Below, piece after piece: positions 62,067 to 64,000 of a stretch of DNA of 64,000 bases. The position numbers and the translations under genes are program-made. Source of the stretch: Mycobacterium sp. AT1. Lineage in GTDB: Bacteria > Actinomycetota > Actinomycetes > Mycobacteriales > Mycobacteriaceae. The stretch covers positions 28,457-92,456 of the forward strand of contig NZ_MVOC01000073.1 of assembly GCF_002043095.1 (NCBI RefSeq), written 5' to 3'. Below the pieces are notes generated by a model that saw nothing but the letters and a program-made list of their open reading frames with translations, did not search any database and was not told the origin of the DNA. Positions within the stretch are counted from its first letter, which is position 1, and every line of letters begins with the position of its first letter.

Positions 62067-62516
62067 CTAAACGGGCCGCACGTACACCACCCGTGTTCGC
62101 AGTACGACGTCCTGCACCGACCGGCGCTGCTTGTCGACGGCGACGAGCGCCAGCCCGATCGGGAACACCACGCACGCGATGGCGCGCAGCACGGCCACCG
62201 ATGCCGGCACCCGGCTCGACCGTCGGCCCACGACGCGCAGCCCCATCACCACCGCGCCCGCCGTACAGCCCGACGTGACCCAACACCCGGCGAGATACAG
62301 CACCGCCACCGTGAAGGTCACCGCCGTCGAGAAGAAGGCGTTGGGCGCCGGGAAGTGAAAGGCCGAGGGCTGCAACACGAATCGTGTCAAGGCCACCCCG
62401 AGGTAGAGGATGCCCACGATGGCGCCCGCCACGACCAGGTCGATCAGTGCGGCGACGCCTCGGCTGACGATTCCGGCGACCTCGACGTCGGCGGAAGCGG
62501 CTCGCTGCCTTGTCAC
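62067..62516 (-). CDS. RDD family membrane protein
   Basis: 149 residues from GTG 62516, overlapping the upstream stop in GTGA. RDD pattern: GVAALIDLVVAGAIVGILYL with the conserved Arg/Asp of the first helix, two further helices, and TAGAVVMGLRVV. The C terminus (SVQDVVLRTRVVYV) is typical. Role unknown; some RDD proteins exchange ions. Confidence 0.8.
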   Translation of the reverse strand: MTRQRAASADVEVAGIVSRGVAALIDLVVAGAIVGILYLGVALTRFVLQPSAFHFPAPNAFFSTAVTFTVAVLYLAGCWVTSGCTAGAVVMGLRVVGRRSSRVPASVAVLRAIACVVFPIGLALVAVDKQRRSVQDVVLRTRVVYVRPV

Positions 62517-62923
62517 AGCGGCCCCCGACTGCGCCCGAGCATGCGGTCGACGAAGCCGGACACCGCGTCGTCGGCACGCTGCCCCTGGGTGCGGACGTCG
62601 GTCATGACCTCGGCCGTCACCGAGTTCGTCGACTCGCGGATGATGCGCGGCAGGTCGACCCCGTCGATGATCAGGTTCGCCAACCCGATGAGGTCGATGC
62701 GGGCGATGATCGCGTCGACGTCGACGTCGGCGGCGATCGCGTCGACGTCCACCCGCTCGCGTACGAGGGCGGTCAGGTCGATCTCGTCGAGGACGAGGCC
62801 AACCACCTGAGAGCCCACCGCAGACACCGTCGCCCGTAGCTGCCTGAGCAGCTCTTCCCGGCCGCGCCGCACGTGCTCGCCGACCAACGGCACACCGTCG
62901 AAGAGTGCGAGCAGGTCGGGCAC
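62513..62923 (-). CDS. Small helical protein paired with the RDD gene
   Basis: 136 residues from GTG 62923. A repetitive acidic region reads VDVDAIAADVDVDAIIARIDL. No transmembrane segment is visible. ATCGTA at 62930-62935 (TACGAT on the minus strand) is 6 nt upstream, a leaderless promoter. Coupled to the RDD gene. No function recognised. Confidence 0.65.
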   Translation of the reverse strand: MPDLLALFDGVPLVGEHVRRGREELLRQLRATVSAVGSQVVGLVLDEIDLTALVRERVDVDAIAADVDVDAIIARIDLIGLANLIIDGVDLPRIIRESTNSVTAEVMTDVRTQGQRADDAVSGFVDRMLGRSRGPL

Positions 62924-62929
62924 CCTCGC

Positions 62930-62939
62930 ATCGTAGTGT
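62930..62939. promoter_or_regulatory. Overlapping divergent leaderless -10 boxes
   Basis: Minus-strand TACGAT (62930-62935) serves the gene starting at 62923. Plus-strand TAGTGT (62934-62939) serves the gene starting at 62946. Each is 6 nt from its start codon and they share two bases, so the two transcripts cannot start at the same moment. Confidence 0.6.
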
Positions 62940-62945
62940 CGACGA

Positions 62946-63824
62946 ATGACCGACCGCATGAAGCTGGGAAACGCGACCGTGACGCGCGTCGTGGAGTGGG
63001 AGTGCGACATCGGCGCCGGGCTGTTCGGCCAGACGCCGCCGTCCGCGTGGGAGGACGACGCCGACCTCCTCGTCCCCACGTTCTTCGACCCGGCCGCCCG
63101 ACGGTGGCGGGTCGTCATGCAGAGCTGGGTGGTCGACGTCGACGGGCTGACCGTCGTCGTCGACACGGGCGTTGGCAACGACCGCGACCGCCCGCACATG
63201 CCTCCGCTGGCGGGCCTGAGCACCGATTTCCTCGGCGCCTTGGAGCGCGCCGGGGTGGCGGCTGACGAGGTCGACGTGGTGGTCAACACGCATCTGCACA
63301 CCGACCACGTCGGCTGGAACACCACTCTCGTCGACGGTGGCTGGGTGCCGACATTCCCCAACGCGCGCTACCTGATGCCAGAGGCTGATTACCGATTCCT
63401 CGCCCCGGACGGGCCCGGCGCGTCCGACGGTTCACGGATCGTATTCCAGGACAGCATCTTTCCGGTGGCCGACCAGACGGAGCTCTGGAGCGACGGCCTC
63501 CAGATCAGCGAGTCACTGCGACTGCGCCCCGCCCCCGGCCACACCCCTGGATCGTCGGTGCTGTGGCTCGACGCGGGTACGCCCGCGGTGTTCGTCGGCG
63601 ACCTGACCCACTGCCCCATCCAGATCCCCCGACCCGACGACCCCTGCGCGTTCGACGTTGATCCAGCTGCCGCAGCCGCGACACGGAAGCGGGTCTTCAC
63701 CGAGGCTGCGCGGTCGCGGGCCGCCGTGATTCCCGCGCACTACCCGGGCCACGGCGGTGCGACATTGGTGGCCCGCGGCGACCGGTTCGAGGTCGACGAC
63801 TGGCTGGAACTGCCGGGGATTTAG
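62946..63824 (+). CDS. Metallo-beta-lactamase-fold hydrolase
   Basis: 292 residues. The zinc motif is THLHTDHVGW (His116, His118, Asp120, His121), with PAPGHTPGSSVLWL and VFVGDLTHCPIQ further ligand regions, and IPAHYPGHGG near the end. It resembles lactonase or quorum-quenching-type MBL proteins, but the substrate cannot be deduced. The start is fixed by the leaderless promoter. Confidence 0.85.
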   Translation: MTDRMKLGNATVTRVVEWECDIGAGLFGQTPPSAWEDDADLLVPTFFDPAARRWRVVMQSWVVDVDGLTVVVDTGVGNDRDRPHMPPLAGLSTDFLGALERAGVAADEVDVVVNTHLHTDHVGWNTTLVDGGWVPTFPNARYLMPEADYRFLAPDGPGASDGSRIVFQDSIFPVADQTELWSDGLQISESLRLRPAPGHTPGSSVLWLDAGTPAVFVGDLTHCPIQIPRPDDPCAFDVDPAAAAATRKRVFTEAARSRAAVIPAHYPGHGGATLVARGDRFEVDDWLELPGI

Positions 63825-64000
63825 GGATACTCGCGCTCACGTTCGCGTTGGATGCGGCGGGTGCGGTCTTGGGCGCGGGTGGTCGTGCGGCGTGGCATGG
63901 TCAGTCCGGCGGTGTGCGCCGCAGGCACCCGGCTCGCCTGAACGGTCTTGGTTGGCTTGCTGAGTTCGGGGAACAGCAAGCGGCTGCCCGGGGTGGTGAT
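63821..64000 (-). CDS. 13E12-type DUF222/HNH protein, C-terminal part (continues beyond window)
   Basis: The frame is open from the right edge to TAA at 63821-63823, giving the last 59 residues. TTPGSRLLFPELSKP and LTMPRRTTTRAQDR match the tail of the mycobacterial 13E12 repeat family, which has an N-terminal DUF222 and an HNH motif further upstream, outside the window. Such genes are often multicopy and mobile-element-linked. The stop overlaps the MBL gene stop. Confidence 0.7.
   Translation of the reverse strand: MTTPGSRLLFPELSKPTKTVQASRVPAAHTAGLTMPRRTTTRAQDRTRRIQREREREYP

Overview
The window is high-GC actinobacterial DNA. It carries the mycobacterial cell-wall arabinogalactan locus in the order known from Mycobacterium tuberculosis (GT-C transferase, bpa, wzt, glfT1, wzm, gtrA-like, dprE1, dprE2, aftA, embC, embA, embB). 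Flanking genes follow the Rv3752-Rv3795 backbone (tadA, tyrA, proXVWZ, hisC2, echA21). Extra genes (a GGDEF-EAL protein, an alkylsulfatase, a secreted metalloprotease, a DUF4331 protein, F420-type enzymes) suggest a non-tuberculous, probably fast-growing Mycobacterium/Mycolicibacterium. Many genes begin exactly at a likely leaderless start: a TANNNT -10 box followed by 6-8 nt and then ATG or GTG. This is usual in mycobacteria and was used to choose starts.

Layout. 1-3205: chromosomal genes (catalase-like peroxidase with cytochrome b561, alpha/beta hydrolase, DUF1330 protein, TetR). 3206-14399: an 11.2-kb integrative element in the 3' end of a tRNA-Ser(CGA) gene, bounded by 27-bp direct repeats. 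Its right part holds integrase, repressor and a long leftward operon of small phage-type genes (excisionase, replication-type winged-helix protein, WhiB-like protein). Five 21-bp palindromes spaced exactly 36 bp apart lie just downstream of the replication-type gene. Its left part is a lower-GC cargo region: an HNH endonuclease gene broken by an 8-bp tandem duplication, and a three-gene cassette led by a TIGR04255-family protein. I recognise no capsid, portal, tail or large terminase gene, so it looks like a phage satellite or integrative plasmid rather than a complete prophage.

14376-31755: backbone and species-specific metabolism (tadA, tyrA, osmoprotectant ABC importer, phosphotransferase, phosphatase, SDR, alkylsulfatase, phosphoesterase, c-di-GMP enzyme, M15 peptidase, secreted metalloprotease). 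31937-36860: three tRNA genes, hisC2, echA21, a lipoprotein gene interrupted by an in-frame TAG, and a small HEPN-like ORF next to tRNA-Ser(TGA).

36862-59531: the arabinogalactan region. Wzm/Wzt and GlfT1 act on the lipid-linked galactan precursor. DprE1/DprE2 make decaprenyl-phosphoryl-arabinose. AftA primes arabinan and EmbC/A/B extend it. Rv3779-type GT-C decorates it. The DprE1 cysteine targeted by benzothiazinones and the EmbB methionine equivalent to M. tuberculosis Met306 are both present. 59521-64000: TetR with two palindromic operators and a divergent luciferase-like enzyme, a DUF4331 protein, an RDD membrane protein pair, a metallo-beta-lactamase-fold hydrolase, and the end of a 13E12-type (DUF222) protein running off the window.
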